Position numbers and translations under genes: made by a program. Positions 55,413 to 63,839 of a stretch of 64,000 bases of DNA are shown in pieces (position 1 is the stretch's first letter; the number at the start of each line of letters is the position of its first letter). The DNA comes from Micromonospora globbae. Its GTDB lineage: Bacteria; Actinomycetota; Actinomycetes; Mycobacteriales; Micromonosporaceae. The DNA lies in assembly GCF_003610785.1 (NCBI RefSeq), contig NZ_RAQQ01000003.1:248001-312000 (forward strand), read 5' to 3'. Under the pieces are notes generated by a model. It made no database searches and was not told the origin of the DNA. It was given only the letters and a program-made list of their open reading frames with translations.

Positions 55413-56411
55413 TTGGACGTGTCCGGGCTGGTCTGGGCGGGAACGCTCGTCGCACTGATCGCGGTCCTGCTGGTCGACCTGCTCATCATCGGCCGCCGCC
55501 CGCACGAGCCGAGCGTGCGCGAGTCGAGTCTCTGGGTCGGCTTCTACGTGGGCCTGGCGCTGCTCTTCGGCGCGGGCCTGTGGTTGTTCTCCGGTGCGAG
55601 CGCGGCCGGCCAGTTCTACACGGGCTGGTTGACCGAGTACAGCCTGTCGGTGGACAACCTGTTCGTCTTCGTGATCATCATGGCCCGGTTCGGCGTGCCC
55701 CGGCCGTACCAGCAGAAGGTGCTGCTCATCGGCATCGTGCTGGCGCTGGTCATGCGGGGCGGGTTCATCGCCGCCGGCGCCGCGCTGATCTCCCAGTTCT
55801 CCTGGGTCTTCTACATCTTCGGCGCGTTCCTCATCTACACCGCCGTCAACCTGGCGCGGCAGGGCGAGCCGGACGAGGACGAGTTCTCCGAGAACGTGCT
55901 GATCCGCTGGAGCCGCAAGGCGCTGCCGGTCTCCCGCGGCTACGACGGGGCGCGGTTCACGACCCACGAGAACGGCCGTCGCCTGTTCACCCCGATGCTG
56001 ATCGTGATGATCGCGATCGGCACCACCGACCTGATCTTCGCGCTGGACTCGATCCCGGCGATCTTCGGGATCACGCAGGAGGCGTACCTGGTCTTCACGG
56101 CCAACGTCTTCGCCCTCATGGGGCTGCGGCAGCTCTACTTCCTGCTCGGCGGCCTGCTCGACCGGCTGATCTACCTCAGCTACGGCCTGGCCGTGGTGCT
56201 CGGCTTCATCGGCGTCAAGCTGGTGCTGGAGGCGCTCGCCGACAACAACCTGCCGTTCATCAACGGCGGCGAGCACGTGGCCTGGGCCCCGCACATCCCG
56301 ATCTGGCTGTCCCTGCTGGTCATCGTCGGCACGCTGCTGGTGGCCACGGCGGCGAGCCTCGTCAAGTCGGCCCGGGACCGGCGCCGCGCACTCGCCGAGG
56401 CGCGCGGCTGA
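55413..56411 (+). CDS. TerC-family integral membrane protein
   Basis: A 332-residue protein with about eight to nine hydrophobic helices. The family motifs SLSVDNLFVFVIIM and TTDLIFALDSIPAIFGIT, with their conserved acidic residues inside membrane helices, are present, plus ALMGLRQLYFLLGGLL. TerC members of the Alx/MeeY type export Mn2+. Together with the upstream yybP-ykoY-type element this suggests Mn2+ efflux induced by manganese; earlier tellurite-resistance naming is likely secondary. TTG 55413 follows GGAGGA with 7-base spacing. Confidence 0.93.
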   Translation: MDVSGLVWAGTLVALIAVLLVDLLIIGRRPHEPSVRESSLWVGFYVGLALLFGAGLWLFSGASAAGQFYTGWLTEYSLSVDNLFVFVIIMARFGVPRPYQQKVLLIGIVLALVMRGGFIAAGAALISQFSWVFYIFGAFLIYTAVNLARQGEPDEDEFSENVLIRWSRKALPVSRGYDGARFTTHENGRRLFTPMLIVMIAIGTTDLIFALDSIPAIFGITQEAYLVFTANVFALMGLRQLYFLLGGLLDRLIYLSYGLAVVLGFIGVKLVLEALADNNLPFINGGEHVAWAPHIPIWLSLLVIVGTLLVATAASLVKSARDRRRALAEARG

Positions 56412-56502
56412 GCGCACGGCGCGGGCTCATGGCCGCCGACGCGGGCGGATGACGTGCGGCGGGGCGCCTCCCGGGAGGCGCCCCACGTGCGGGCGGCGAG
56501 GG

Positions 56503-57432
56503 TCAGACCCGGTGGGCGCCGACGAGGGTGGCGACGCGGTCGGCGGGCAGCTGTTCCTCGAGCACCCGGCGCTGCCGGTAGCAGGCGTGCAGCATCCGCC
56601 GGTCGCCGCCGTCGCGGGGTTCGGCCGTGACGATCCCGATGTGGTGGATCTTCCGGCCGGGGCGGGCGAAGAAGTAGAGGTCGCCGGGGCGTTCGTCGCC
56701 CAGCGCCAGCGGGGTGGTGGCGTCGGCCTGGTCGTCGGCGTCGCGCGGCAGCCGTACCCCGAAGCGGCGCCAGGCCAGGTGCACCAGGCCCGAGCAGTCG
56801 ATGCCGTACGCGGAGACCCCGCCCCAGATGTAGACCACGTGCCGCAGCCGTTGCGCCACCGCGAGGACCTCCGCGGCCGTCGGCGGGTCCGCCGGCAGCG
56901 CGGCGAGATGCGCCTCGGGCAGCCAGAGCGGGTCGGCGTGGCCGGGGGCGTGCACGGGCCGCCAGCCCTCGCGTGCCGGGCCGGCCGCCGCGAGCCGGGT
57001 GCCGAGGATGACGCCGGGCAGCACGACGGGACCGTCGGGGGCGGCGTGCAGCGCGCTGGCCACGGCGTCCACCACCATCGGAGTGACGCCGTCGGCCGCC
57101 GGAGCCGGGGCGAGCTGGTCGGCGGGGAGCCAGCCGGGATAGCCGCGCGGGTCGAGCTTGGCGGCGGGCTGCTCGACGGCGATCACGTGCGCCCAGCCGT
57201 CCGCGCGGACGTCGGTGACGAGGACCCGCTCACCGAGCAGCAGCTGGCTCAGCACGCAGTCGCCGACCTGCTGGTCGCTGTCCATCCCCGAGATCCATCC
57301 CGGAATGTCGGTGCGCGCGGCGAGGGCGGGGCGGTCCACCGGTCGTACCGCCTCGGGGGACTTCCAGAGTGTCGCCACCGCGACCCGGACGACGGCCTCG
57401 CGGCCCGGTTGCAGCTCCACGTCCACCCCCAC
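56503..57432 (-). CDS. NlpC/P60 (C40) endopeptidase, YkfC-like
   Basis: About 309 residues. N-terminal SH3b-like part (about 15-190) and C-terminal NlpC/P60 catalytic domain with Cys in YGIDCSGLVHLAWRRFG and His in KIHHIGIVTAEP. No signal peptide, so it acts in the cytosol. Enzymes of this make (YkfC in Bacillus) cut gamma-D-Glu-meso-DAP bonds in recovered wall peptides. It follows the L-Ala-D/L-Glu epimerase gene by 45 bp on the same strand, which supports muropeptide salvage. GTG 57432 with GGAGG upstream is preferred over TTG 57471. Confidence 0.9.
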   Translation of the reverse strand: MGVDVELQPGREAVVRVAVATLWKSPEAVRPVDRPALAARTDIPGWISGMDSDQQVGDCVLSQLLLGERVLVTDVRADGWAHVIAVEQPAAKLDPRGYPGWLPADQLAPAPAADGVTPMVVDAVASALHAAPDGPVVLPGVILGTRLAAAGPAREGWRPVHAPGHADPLWLPEAHLAALPADPPTAAEVLAVAQRLRHVVYIWGGVSAYGIDCSGLVHLAWRRFGVRLPRDADDQADATTPLALGDERPGDLYFFARPGRKIHHIGIVTAEPRDGGDRRMLHACYRQRRVLEEQLPADRVATLVGAHRV

Positions 57433-57477
57433 CTCGTGCCTCCGCTCCCGCGACCCTATGAAAGAAATCAACGAGCC

Positions 57478-58575
57478 TCAACCGACCGTCTGAATGTTTG
57501 CTTCAGCGACCGACGTGACACCGAGCCCCGGAGCGTCGGGCAGCACCACGGTGGCGCCGTCGTAGCGGATGCCGCCGCGGACCGGCGAGTCGGCCAGCCA
57601 CCATGCGGCGTCGAGGTCGGACACGGCGCTGGTGCCGTACGCGGCGACCAGGCTGGCCGCCGCCCCGATGCCGATCCCGCTCTCCATCATGGATCCCACG
57701 ACCGTGCCGAGGCCGTGCGCCGTGGCCAGGTCGAGCAGGGTGCGCGCCGGGTGCAGGCCGCCGCACTTGGCGAGCTTCACGTTGACGAGGTCGGCCGCGC
57801 GGCGGCGGATCACCTCGACGAGGTCGCGGACCCCGAAGACCGCCTCGTCGGCGAGGATCGGCACGTCCACCCGGTCGCTGACCCAGGCCAGCCCGTCGAG
57901 GTCCCACCGGGGGACGGGCTGCTCGACCAGCTCCACGTCGAGGCCGGCGTCCTCGATCCCGCGGATCACCCGCACCGCCTCCCGCGGGGTCCAGCCCTGG
58001 TTGGCGTCGAGGCGGATCCGCACGCCGGGACCGACGGCGGCGCGGACGGCCCGGACGCGGTCCAGGTCGCCGGCCGCGTCCGTACCGACCTTGAGCTTGA
58101 GCACGTCGAAGCCCTCGGCGACGCGCCTGCGGGCGGTGTCGGCGAGGTCGGCGGCCTCGCCGGCGGCGAGCGTGACGTCGGTGGGGACGGTGAGCGTCGT
58201 GCCGCCGAGCAGCCGGGCCAGCGGTACGCCGAGCCGCCGGGCCGCGAGGTCGTGCAGCGCGACGTCGACGGCCATCTTGGCGGCCTCGTTGCCGACGACC
58301 GCGCGCCGCACCTGCGTGCAGAGGGCCACCAGCTCGTCCGGGTCGCGGCCGGTGAGCAGCGGGCCGAGCAGCTGCCGGACGCACGCCTCGGAGCCCTCGA
58401 TCGACGCGCCGGTCACCTGCCACACCTGCGGCGCCTCGCCGAACCCGGAACGGCCGTCGGTGTCGACCACCTCGACGACGAGGGTGTCCACGGTGGTGGT
58501 ACGGCGCAGCGCGGTGACGAACGGGGTGTGTAAGGGGGCGGTGAGCCGGTAGGTGCGTACCGCGGCGATCGTCAT
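57478..58575 (-). CDS. L-Ala-D/L-Glu (dipeptide) epimerase
   Basis: A 365-residue enolase-superfamily (muconate lactonising subgroup) enzyme. Capping domain, then barrel with base Lys in VLKLKVG, metal ligands in RLDANQGW, ELVEQPV and PILADEAV, second base in LVNVKLAKCGG, and the DLDAAWWL stretch that supports AEE-type specificity. Product of L-Ala-D-Glu conversion is L-Ala-L-Glu, which is hydrolysable to amino acids. ATG 58575. The frame is open far upstream (to 59016), but this would overlap the phosphatase. First gene of a two-gene operon with the C40 endopeptidase; 43 bp from the divergent phosphatase. Confidence 0.93.
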   Translation of the reverse strand: MTIAAVRTYRLTAPLHTPFVTALRRTTTVDTLVVEVVDTDGRSGFGEAPQVWQVTGASIEGSEACVRQLLGPLLTGRDPDELVALCTQVRRAVVGNEAAKMAVDVALHDLAARRLGVPLARLLGGTTLTVPTDVTLAAGEAADLADTARRRVAEGFDVLKLKVGTDAAGDLDRVRAVRAAVGPGVRIRLDANQGWTPREAVRVIRGIEDAGLDVELVEQPVPRWDLDGLAWVSDRVDVPILADEAVFGVRDLVEVIRRRAADLVNVKLAKCGGLHPARTLLDLATAHGLGTVVGSMMESGIGIGAAASLVAAYGTSAVSDLDAAWWLADSPVRGGIRYDGATVVLPDAPGLGVTSVAEANIQTVG

Positions 58576-58618
58576 GTGCGGCACCCTATACGCAGGGCTT
58601 GGGCGAAGGGGCGGCCGG

Positions 58619-59452
58619 ATGAGCGAGGGTGGCGAGCGGACCGTGGAGGAGCCGGCGGGCGGGCGGGAATGGGCGCTCGTGGGCGCGCCGAACGCGCGTG
58701 ACCTGGGCGGGCTGGTCGGCGCGGACGGCCGCCGGGTGCGGACGGGCCGGTTGATCCGTACGCCGGCGCTGGGCCGGTTGACCGACGACGACCTCACGGT
58801 GCTCGGCAAGCTCGCGCCGGCCTGCGTGATCGACCTGCGGGACGCCTCCGAGATCGCGGTGGCGCCGGCGGACCGGCTCGTCGGCGAGCCACGGACGGTG
58901 CACCTGCCGGTGCACGATCCGGAGCACCCCGTCTTCACGTACGTCTCGGCCGTGCTGCTGGGGCACGACCTGACGGCGTACGCCGAGCTGGCCCGGCAGG
59001 GTACGCCGGCGGCCATGGCGGCGATCTACCGCTGGTTCGTGACGGGGGAGTCGGCGCGGGCGGGCTTCGCCGAGGCGGTGCGGCTGGCGGCCCGGCCGGA
59101 GAACCTGCCGCTGGTGTACCACTGCTCGGCCGGCAAGGACCGCACCGGCTGGCTCACGGTGATCCTGTTGACGGCGCTCGGCGTCGACGAGGAGGCGATC
59201 CGGGCCGAGTACCTGCGTAACAACGCGCTGACCGAGAGCCTGCGGGCGGTGCTCCTGGAGGCGATGCGCCGCCGGCAGCCGGAGCTGGACGTCGAGGCGG
59301 TGCTGCCGGTGCTGGAGGTGCGTCCGGAGTACCTCGATGCCGCCTACGACGAGGTGCGCCGGGTGCACGGCTCGGTCGAGGCGTACCTGCGCGACGGGCT
59401 CGGGCTCACCGACGAGGTCATCGCGGCGTTGCGGGCGCAGCTGCTGGAGTGA
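58619..59452 (+). CDS. tyrosine-protein phosphatase (PtpB-like)
   Basis: A 277-residue protein of the Y_phosphatase3 family. NARDLGGL...RRVRTGRLIRTPAL at the start, VIDLRDASEI, and the P-loop HCSAGKDRTGW with Cys, Arg and the extra Lys/Asp of the PtpB group. No signal peptide is seen, yet M. tuberculosis PtpB lacks one too. May dephosphorylate Tyr, Ser/Thr or phosphoinositides. ATG 58619; the frame extends back to 58553, but that would run into the epimerase promoter. Its end overlaps the convergent YhhN gene by 35 bp. Confidence 0.92.
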   Translation: MSEGGERTVEEPAGGREWALVGAPNARDLGGLVGADGRRVRTGRLIRTPALGRLTDDDLTVLGKLAPACVIDLRDASEIAVAPADRLVGEPRTVHLPVHDPEHPVFTYVSAVLLGHDLTAYAELARQGTPAAMAAIYRWFVTGESARAGFAEAVRLAARPENLPLVYHCSAGKDRTGWLTVILLTALGVDEEAIRAEYLRNNALTESLRAVLLEAMRRRQPELDVEAVLPVLEVRPEYLDAAYDEVRRVHGSVEAYLRDGLGLTDEVIAALRAQLLE

Positions 59453-60122
59453 CCGCCCGGCGGGGCGCGGCCGGGGGTGGGGCGGCCCGACCGGTGACGA
59501 TCAGCGCCTGCCCGGCCGCGTACGTGGCCATGACCAGCACGGGGGCGCCGGGCGGGTCGAGGACGCCGGCCACGCCGGTGGCGATCAGCAGGTCGGAGGC
59601 GAGGAACAGCGCGCCGCCGAGGCCGACCCGCCAGCCGTGGGCGGCCGCCGTGGTGGCCATCGTGGACAGGGCGAGCGCGTAGCCCGTGACCGGGACCGCG
59701 AGCCCGGCGTCGGTGAGCCCGGGCCACATCCAGGCCAGCGCGGCGGCGGTCAGCAGCCCGTACGCCAGGGGGACGGCGAGCAGCGGCGGGCGGCGCAGCG
59801 CGGCGGCGGCGCCGTGCCGGGTGAAGGCGGCGACGTAGCACAGGTGCGCGCCGAGGAAGAGGGCCATCCCGGTGAGGAACCAGCCGGTGCCGGTGCCGAG
59901 CAGGGCGACGTCGCCGCCGGTGGACAGGGCCAGCGCGGCGAGGATCAGCCGGGGCGTGCGCCGGCCCTGCGCGGTGGTGGCCTGCCAGAGGTGGGCGGCG
60001 AGCAGCGGCATGAGCAGCGGCTTGGTGACCAGTTCGGCGACGCGGTGGTCGGCGGCGTTCGCGAGCAGGTTCGCGGCGGCCACCGCCACGAAGGCGGCCA
60101 GGAGGAGACGGCTGCGGGGCAT
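59418..60122 (-). CDS. YhhN-family (lysoplasmalogenase-like) membrane protein
   Basis: A 234-residue protein with about eight hydrophobic helices. Conserved family points are VTKPLLMPLLAAHLW, LSTGGDVALL with the intramembrane Asp, and LFLASDLLIATGV with a second Asp. Mammalian TMEM86B is a lysoplasmalogenase; bacterial members are mostly uncharacterised. ATG 60122. The C-terminus is Ala/Pro/Arg-rich and overlaps the end of the phosphatase gene. Confidence 0.88.
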   Translation of the reverse strand: MPRSRLLLAAFVAVAAANLLANAADHRVAELVTKPLLMPLLAAHLWQATTAQGRRTPRLILAALALSTGGDVALLGTGTGWFLTGMALFLGAHLCYVAAFTRHGAAAALRRPPLLAVPLAYGLLTAAALAWMWPGLTDAGLAVPVTGYALALSTMATTAAAHGWRVGLGGALFLASDLLIATGVAGVLDPPGAPVLVMATYAAGQALIVTGRAAPPPAAPRRAVTPAAAPATPR

Positions 60123-60224
60123 CGGCGGCTCCGGGGTGCGGGGTACGGGCAGCCTACCGGCGGGTAGGCGTCCGCGCCGTCCGTCGATCGGCCCCGTGGT
60201 GACGTCGCTGGGCGGAGGCCGGGG

Positions 60225-60932
60225 TCAGGGCAGGCCGTACTGGTCGGCGAGCGCGTCGATCTCGGCGTGGAGCAGCGCGGCCGGGTCGAAACCCATCCCG
60301 GCGAAGAGGCCGACCGTGGCCAGCCCCAGGACGCCGTGCAGGCGGGCCCAGACGGTCACCGCGCCGGTGAGCGCGTCACCGGCGTCGCCGTCGGGAGCGA
60401 AGGCGCGTACCCAGGCGGCGACGGCCGGCGTGGCCTCGGCCCACCGGACCAACTGGTCGCGCACGTCGGCGGCACCGGTGCCGGGGCGTCCCTCGGCGAG
60501 GACGGCCAGGAAGGGGCCGAGCACGGCGCGGGCCCGGTCGACGGTCTCCGGGGGCGCCTGGTAGGTGGGGCTGGGCGGCCCGGTGAGCAGCAGGTACTTC
60601 TGCGGGTGGGCGAGGGCCCAGTCCCGGTAGGCGGCGGCGAGGGCGTGCAGCCGGTCGCGCGGGGAGGCGTCGCGGCTCGCCTCGGCCGCCGCCGCCACCG
60701 CGGTGGCCACCTCGGCGTACGCGTCGAGGATCAGCTCGGTGAGCAGGTCGTCGCGGCTGGCGAAGTACTTGTACAGGGCCGGGCCGGAGACGCCGAGGCG
60801 CTTGGCGATGCCGGTGAGGGCCACGGCCCCCGCCCCTCCGTTCGCGACCTGGTCCAGCGCGGCCTGCTTGATCTCGGCGCGTACCTGCGCGCGGTAGCGC
60901 TCGCGGGGACCACCGGCCCTGCCTTCCGTCAC
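60225..60932 (-). CDS. TetR-family regulator with WHG-type C-terminus
   Basis: A 235-residue repressor: DNA-binding domain RAEIKQAALDQVANGGAGAVALTGIAKRLGVSGPALYKYFASRDDLLTELIL (about residues 18-67), and a C-terminal region with ARLHGVLGLATVGLF of the TetR WHG subfamily. GTG 60932 follows GGGAGGG. Divergent from an NAD-epimerase gene; two CTAAC-N4-GTTAG dyads lie between, so it probably represses both. Confidence 0.92.
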   Translation of the reverse strand: MTEGRAGGPRERYRAQVRAEIKQAALDQVANGGAGAVALTGIAKRLGVSGPALYKYFASRDDLLTELILDAYAEVATAVAAAAEASRDASPRDRLHALAAAYRDWALAHPQKYLLLTGPPSPTYQAPPETVDRARAVLGPFLAVLAEGRPGTGAADVRDQLVRWAEATPAVAAWVRAFAPDGDAGDALTGAVTVWARLHGVLGLATVGLFAGMGFDPAALLHAEIDALADQYGLP

Positions 60933-60984
60933 GGCATCCCTCCCGGGTCGGGGACCGCGTGATGTGCGGCACCTCGACGCGCAG

Positions 60985-61019
60985 TCTAACTTCGGTTAGA
61001 GTCTCTAACCAGAGTTAAT
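60985..61019. promoter_or_regulatory. tandem TetR operator dyads
   Basis: TCTAAC-TTCG-GTTAGA (60985-61000), a perfect 16-bp dyad, and TCTAAC-CAGA-GTTAAT (61004-61019), same layout with two mismatches. Centres are 19 bp apart. The second overlaps an AT-rich TTAATATGAC stretch that may be the -10 of the epimerase gene. Strong candidates for binding sites of the adjacent TetR protein. Confidence 0.7.
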
Positions 61020-61038
61020 ATGACTAACAAGGACGGAA

Positions 61039-61968
61039 CTGCACGTCGTCCTCGGCACCGGCCCCGCCGGCACCACGCTCGCCGAGCACCTCATCGACAT
61101 CGGCCACCGCGTCCGCACGGTCAGCCGCACCGGCGAGCCGGTGGTCCCGGGCGCCACGGCGGTCGCCGCCGACCTCACCGACCCCGCCCAGGCCACGGCG
61201 GCAGTGGCCGGTGCACGCGTCGTGTACCACTGCGCGAACGTCGCCTACGCCCAGCAGGTCGAGGTGATGCCGCGGATTCAGCGCGCGGTGCTGGCCGGCG
61301 CCGCCGCGGCCGGGGCACGCCTCGTCGTGCTCGACACGCTCTACCCGTACGGGCCGACCGGCGGCGCGGTGATGACCGAGCAGACGCCGTGGCGGGCGGT
61401 CAGCCGTAAGGGACGCATGCGGGCCGACCTGGACGCCGCGTACCTCGCCGCGCACCGGGACGGGCTGCTGCCGGTGGTGATGGGCCGCTCGGCCGACTTC
61501 TTCGGCCCCCGGGTGTTCAACTCCAGCCTCGGCGGGGCCGTCTTCCCGGCCGCGCTGGCCGGGGGCACGGTGCTCGCCCTCGGCGACATCGACCTGCCGC
61601 ACAGCTACAGCTACCTGCCGGACGTGGCCGCCGGCCTGGCCCGCCTCGGCGCCGACCCGGCGGCCGACGGGCGGGTGTGGCACCTGCCCACCGCACCGGC
61701 CCGCAGCACCCGCGAGGTGCACCGGCTCATCGCGCAGGAGGTCGGTCACCCGCTCACCGTGGAGGTGCTCGACGCGCCGCGCCCGTGGGGGCCGTTCGAC
61801 GAGAGCTTCATGCGGGAGTACGCGGAGCTGTTCTACCAGTACGAGGAGGCGCAGGTGATGGACTCCTCCGCGTACGAGGCGCACTTCGGGGTCCGGCCGA
61901 CGCCGCTGCCGGAGGCGGTGGCCGCCACCGTCGACTGGTTCCGCGCGGCGCTGGCCACCCGCCCCTGA
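61039..61968 (+). CDS. NAD-dependent epimerase/dehydratase-like protein with apparent CTG start
   Basis: About 309 residues, extended SDR fold. The frame, traced upstream, encodes the Rossmann loop LHVVLGTGPAGTTLAEHL, which must belong to the protein. Yet between the in-frame stop at 61021 and this loop there is no ATG, GTG or TTG. CTG 61039 has AAGGA 5 bases upstream and is the best start; GTG 61141 would remove the nucleotide-binding loop. Later motifs are VVYHCANVAYAQ, LVVLDTLYPYGP and SYSYLPDVAAGLARLG; the classical YxxxK is not clear, so catalysis may be atypical. A frameshift between ATG 61020 and 61040 is the alternative. Regulated with the divergent TetR gene. Confidence 0.82.
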   Translation: MHVVLGTGPAGTTLAEHLIDIGHRVRTVSRTGEPVVPGATAVAADLTDPAQATAAVAGARVVYHCANVAYAQQVEVMPRIQRAVLAGAAAAGARLVVLDTLYPYGPTGGAVMTEQTPWRAVSRKGRMRADLDAAYLAAHRDGLLPVVMGRSADFFGPRVFNSSLGGAVFPAALAGGTVLALGDIDLPHSYSYLPDVAAGLARLGADPAADGRVWHLPTAPARSTREVHRLIAQEVGHPLTVEVLDAPRPWGPFDESFMREYAELFYQYEEAQVMDSSAYEAHFGVRPTPLPEAVAATVDWFRAALATRP

Positions 61969-62138
61969 GCATCCCGGCGGCACCCGTGCGCGCCGGATCG
62001 CACACGTGCGCCGCGGGCGGCCGTGTGGCCGCGCGTCGTGTTGTCCGAGGCGCGCCGGGCCGTGCGTACCCTCCCGGCTGGCCCGGATCGCGCGCGGGGC
62101 GCGGCGTACGGCCGGTTCCCGGCGGGGGTGGCCGCGGC

Positions 62139-62996
62139 CTACAGGTCGTGGCGGGCGGCCCACACCCGGGCGGAGACGTCGGCGATCAACTGGCAGGCGT
62201 CGTCGTCGGCGTCCCCGCTCGGACCCCCGTCGGCGAGGTCGGTGGTGGTGCAGACGACGATCGCGTACGGGGGCGCGTCGTCGGGGAACACCACCCCGGC
62301 GCCGTGGCGGACCCCGCGCACCCAGCCGTTCTTGTGGGCGATGCGGGTGCCCGGAGGCAGGCCGGCGGCGAGGTCCTCCCGGTGCTCCTGCGCGACGAGC
62401 ACATCCAGCATCTCGGCGCACGCGGCCGGCGAGGCGAGCGCACCGGCGCGCTCCGCGCCGGTGGCGAGGGCGCCGAGCAGGGCGGCCAGGTCGGCGGCGG
62501 TGACCAGGTTCGTGATGCCGTCGTCGCGGGCGGCGAAGTCCTCGATGCCGCGGCCGGTGACGCTGTGCCGGGCGCCGACGAGCCGCCAGACGTCGGCGAC
62601 CGCGGGCAGGCCGACGTGGCCGATGACGAGGTTGGTGGCGAGGTTGCTGGACCGGACGATCATCCGGTGGGCCAGCCAGCGCAGCGGCGCGCTTCCGCCG
62701 AGCCGCTCCCAGACGGCGTCGTCGTTGTCGTAGTGCCGGGCGCAGGAGAAGCGGGGCGCCCCCGGCAGCGCCGAGTCGAACTCGTTGACCACGGGCACCG
62801 GGGCGCCCAGGTCGAGGGCGCCCGCCTCGGCGGCCCGGTGCAGCGCGACGAGCACCGCCACCTTCATGGTGCTGGCCGCGTAGTGGGTGGCGTCCGCCGC
62901 GCGCGTCCAGGCCGGCGGGGCGTCGAGCCGCCCCACGTGCGCCGAGACGGTGCCGGGCACCCGCGCCAGCCGGTCGTCGAGATCGTCCCACGTCAT
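62139..62996 (-). CDS. class A beta-lactamase-fold serine hydrolase
   Basis: A 285-residue protein of the Beta-lactamase2 family. SxxK motif S42-T-M-K45 in YAASTMKVAVLVALHRA, the SxN element in IVRSSNLATN, and HKNGW in the place of the KTG box. There is no signal peptide, so it appears cytosolic, and the residues of the Omega loop needed for efficient deacylation are not obvious. More likely an esterase- or peptidase-like serine hydrolase than a true resistance enzyme. ATG 62996; convergent with the epimerase gene, 170 bp apart. Confidence 0.87.
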   Translation of the reverse strand: MTWDDLDDRLARVPGTVSAHVGRLDAPPAWTRAADATHYAASTMKVAVLVALHRAAEAGALDLGAPVPVVNEFDSALPGAPRFSCARHYDNDDAVWERLGGSAPLRWLAHRMIVRSSNLATNLVIGHVGLPAVADVWRLVGARHSVTGRGIEDFAARDDGITNLVTAADLAALLGALATGAERAGALASPAACAEMLDVLVAQEHREDLAAGLPPGTRIAHKNGWVRGVRHGAGVVFPDDAPPYAIVVCTTTDLADGGPSGDADDDACQLIADVSARVWAARHDL

Positions 62997-63068
62997 GCCG
63001 GTGACCGTAGCGGATCATGGCGGGGCGCGGGGCTGCGGGCACGGCCGCCGCGGGTCTAGCGTGCGGGA

Positions 63069-63737
63069 ATGACAACCGCCGCGTACGACGCCATCGCCGA
63101 CTGGTACGAGGAGTACGCCTCCGACACGGCGTCCGGATACATGGACCGGGTGCGGGACGTCCTGGCCCGGCTGCTGGGCACCGGCCCGGGGCGCTGCCTC
63201 GACGTGTGCTGCGGCACCGGCGCGCACTCCGCCGAGCTACGCCGGCTGGGCTGGGACCCGGTGGGCGTCGACCTGTCGTCGGGGCAGCTGCGGCACGCGC
63301 GCGTACGGCTGCCGGTGGCCCGGGCCGACGCGACGGCCCTGCCGGTGCGCGACGCCGCCGTGCCGGCCGTGGTGTGCGTGCTCGCCCACACCGACATGCC
63401 GGACTACCCGGCGACCATCGCCGAGGCGGCCCGGGTGCTGGCGCCGGGCGGCCGGTTCGTGCACGTCGGCGTGCACCCCTGCTTCTGCGGCGCGTTCGCC
63501 GACCGGTCCGACCCGGAGCGGATCGTGGTCGACGGCGGGTACGCGGAGCGGGAGCACACCTTCCGGAGCTGGAACTCCACAGGGGTGCGGGCCCGGGTGG
63601 GCGCCTGGCACCTGCCCCTCGGCGGGTTGCTCACCGCCGTCGCGGACGCCGGCCTGGTGCTCACCGGTGTCGAGGAGTCCGGCCCCGGCCCGATCCCCGA
63701 CGTGTTCGCCCTCCAGGCCACCAAACCAACCCCCTGA
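63069..63737 (+). CDS. class I SAM-dependent methyltransferase
   Basis: A 222-residue methyltransferase. MTTAAYDAIADWYEEYA at the start, motif I RCLDVCCGTGAHSAEL, GVDLSSGQLRHARV (motif II), VARADATALPVRDAAVPAVVCVLAHTDM and ARVLAPGGRFVHVGVHPCF (post-motif). UbiE/Methyltransf_11 type; substrate unknown. ATG 63069, 72 bp from the divergent beta-lactamase-fold gene. Confidence 0.9.
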   Translation: MTTAAYDAIADWYEEYASDTASGYMDRVRDVLARLLGTGPGRCLDVCCGTGAHSAELRRLGWDPVGVDLSSGQLRHARVRLPVARADATALPVRDAAVPAVVCVLAHTDMPDYPATIAEAARVLAPGGRFVHVGVHPCFCGAFADRSDPERIVVDGGYAEREHTFRSWNSTGVRARVGAWHLPLGGLLTAVADAGLVLTGVEESGPGPIPDVFALQATKPTP

Positions 63738-63839
63738 CGCCCAGCCCCCGGCCCTCCCGTCCCCGGCCCCCCGTCCCCCCGTCCCCCGGCCCCCCGTCCC
63801 CCTGGCTCCCCGCCCGGCCCTCCGGCTCCCTCAGCCCCG

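Noticed and set aside
61020..61409. Forward frame from ATG 61020
   Set aside because: Translates to Arg/His/Pro-rich sequence typical of a wrong frame; only the first bases might matter if a frameshift exists in the epimerase gene.
62139..62996. Antibiotic-resistance beta-lactamase
   Set aside because: No signal peptide and a non-canonical KTG box; a resistance role is not supported.
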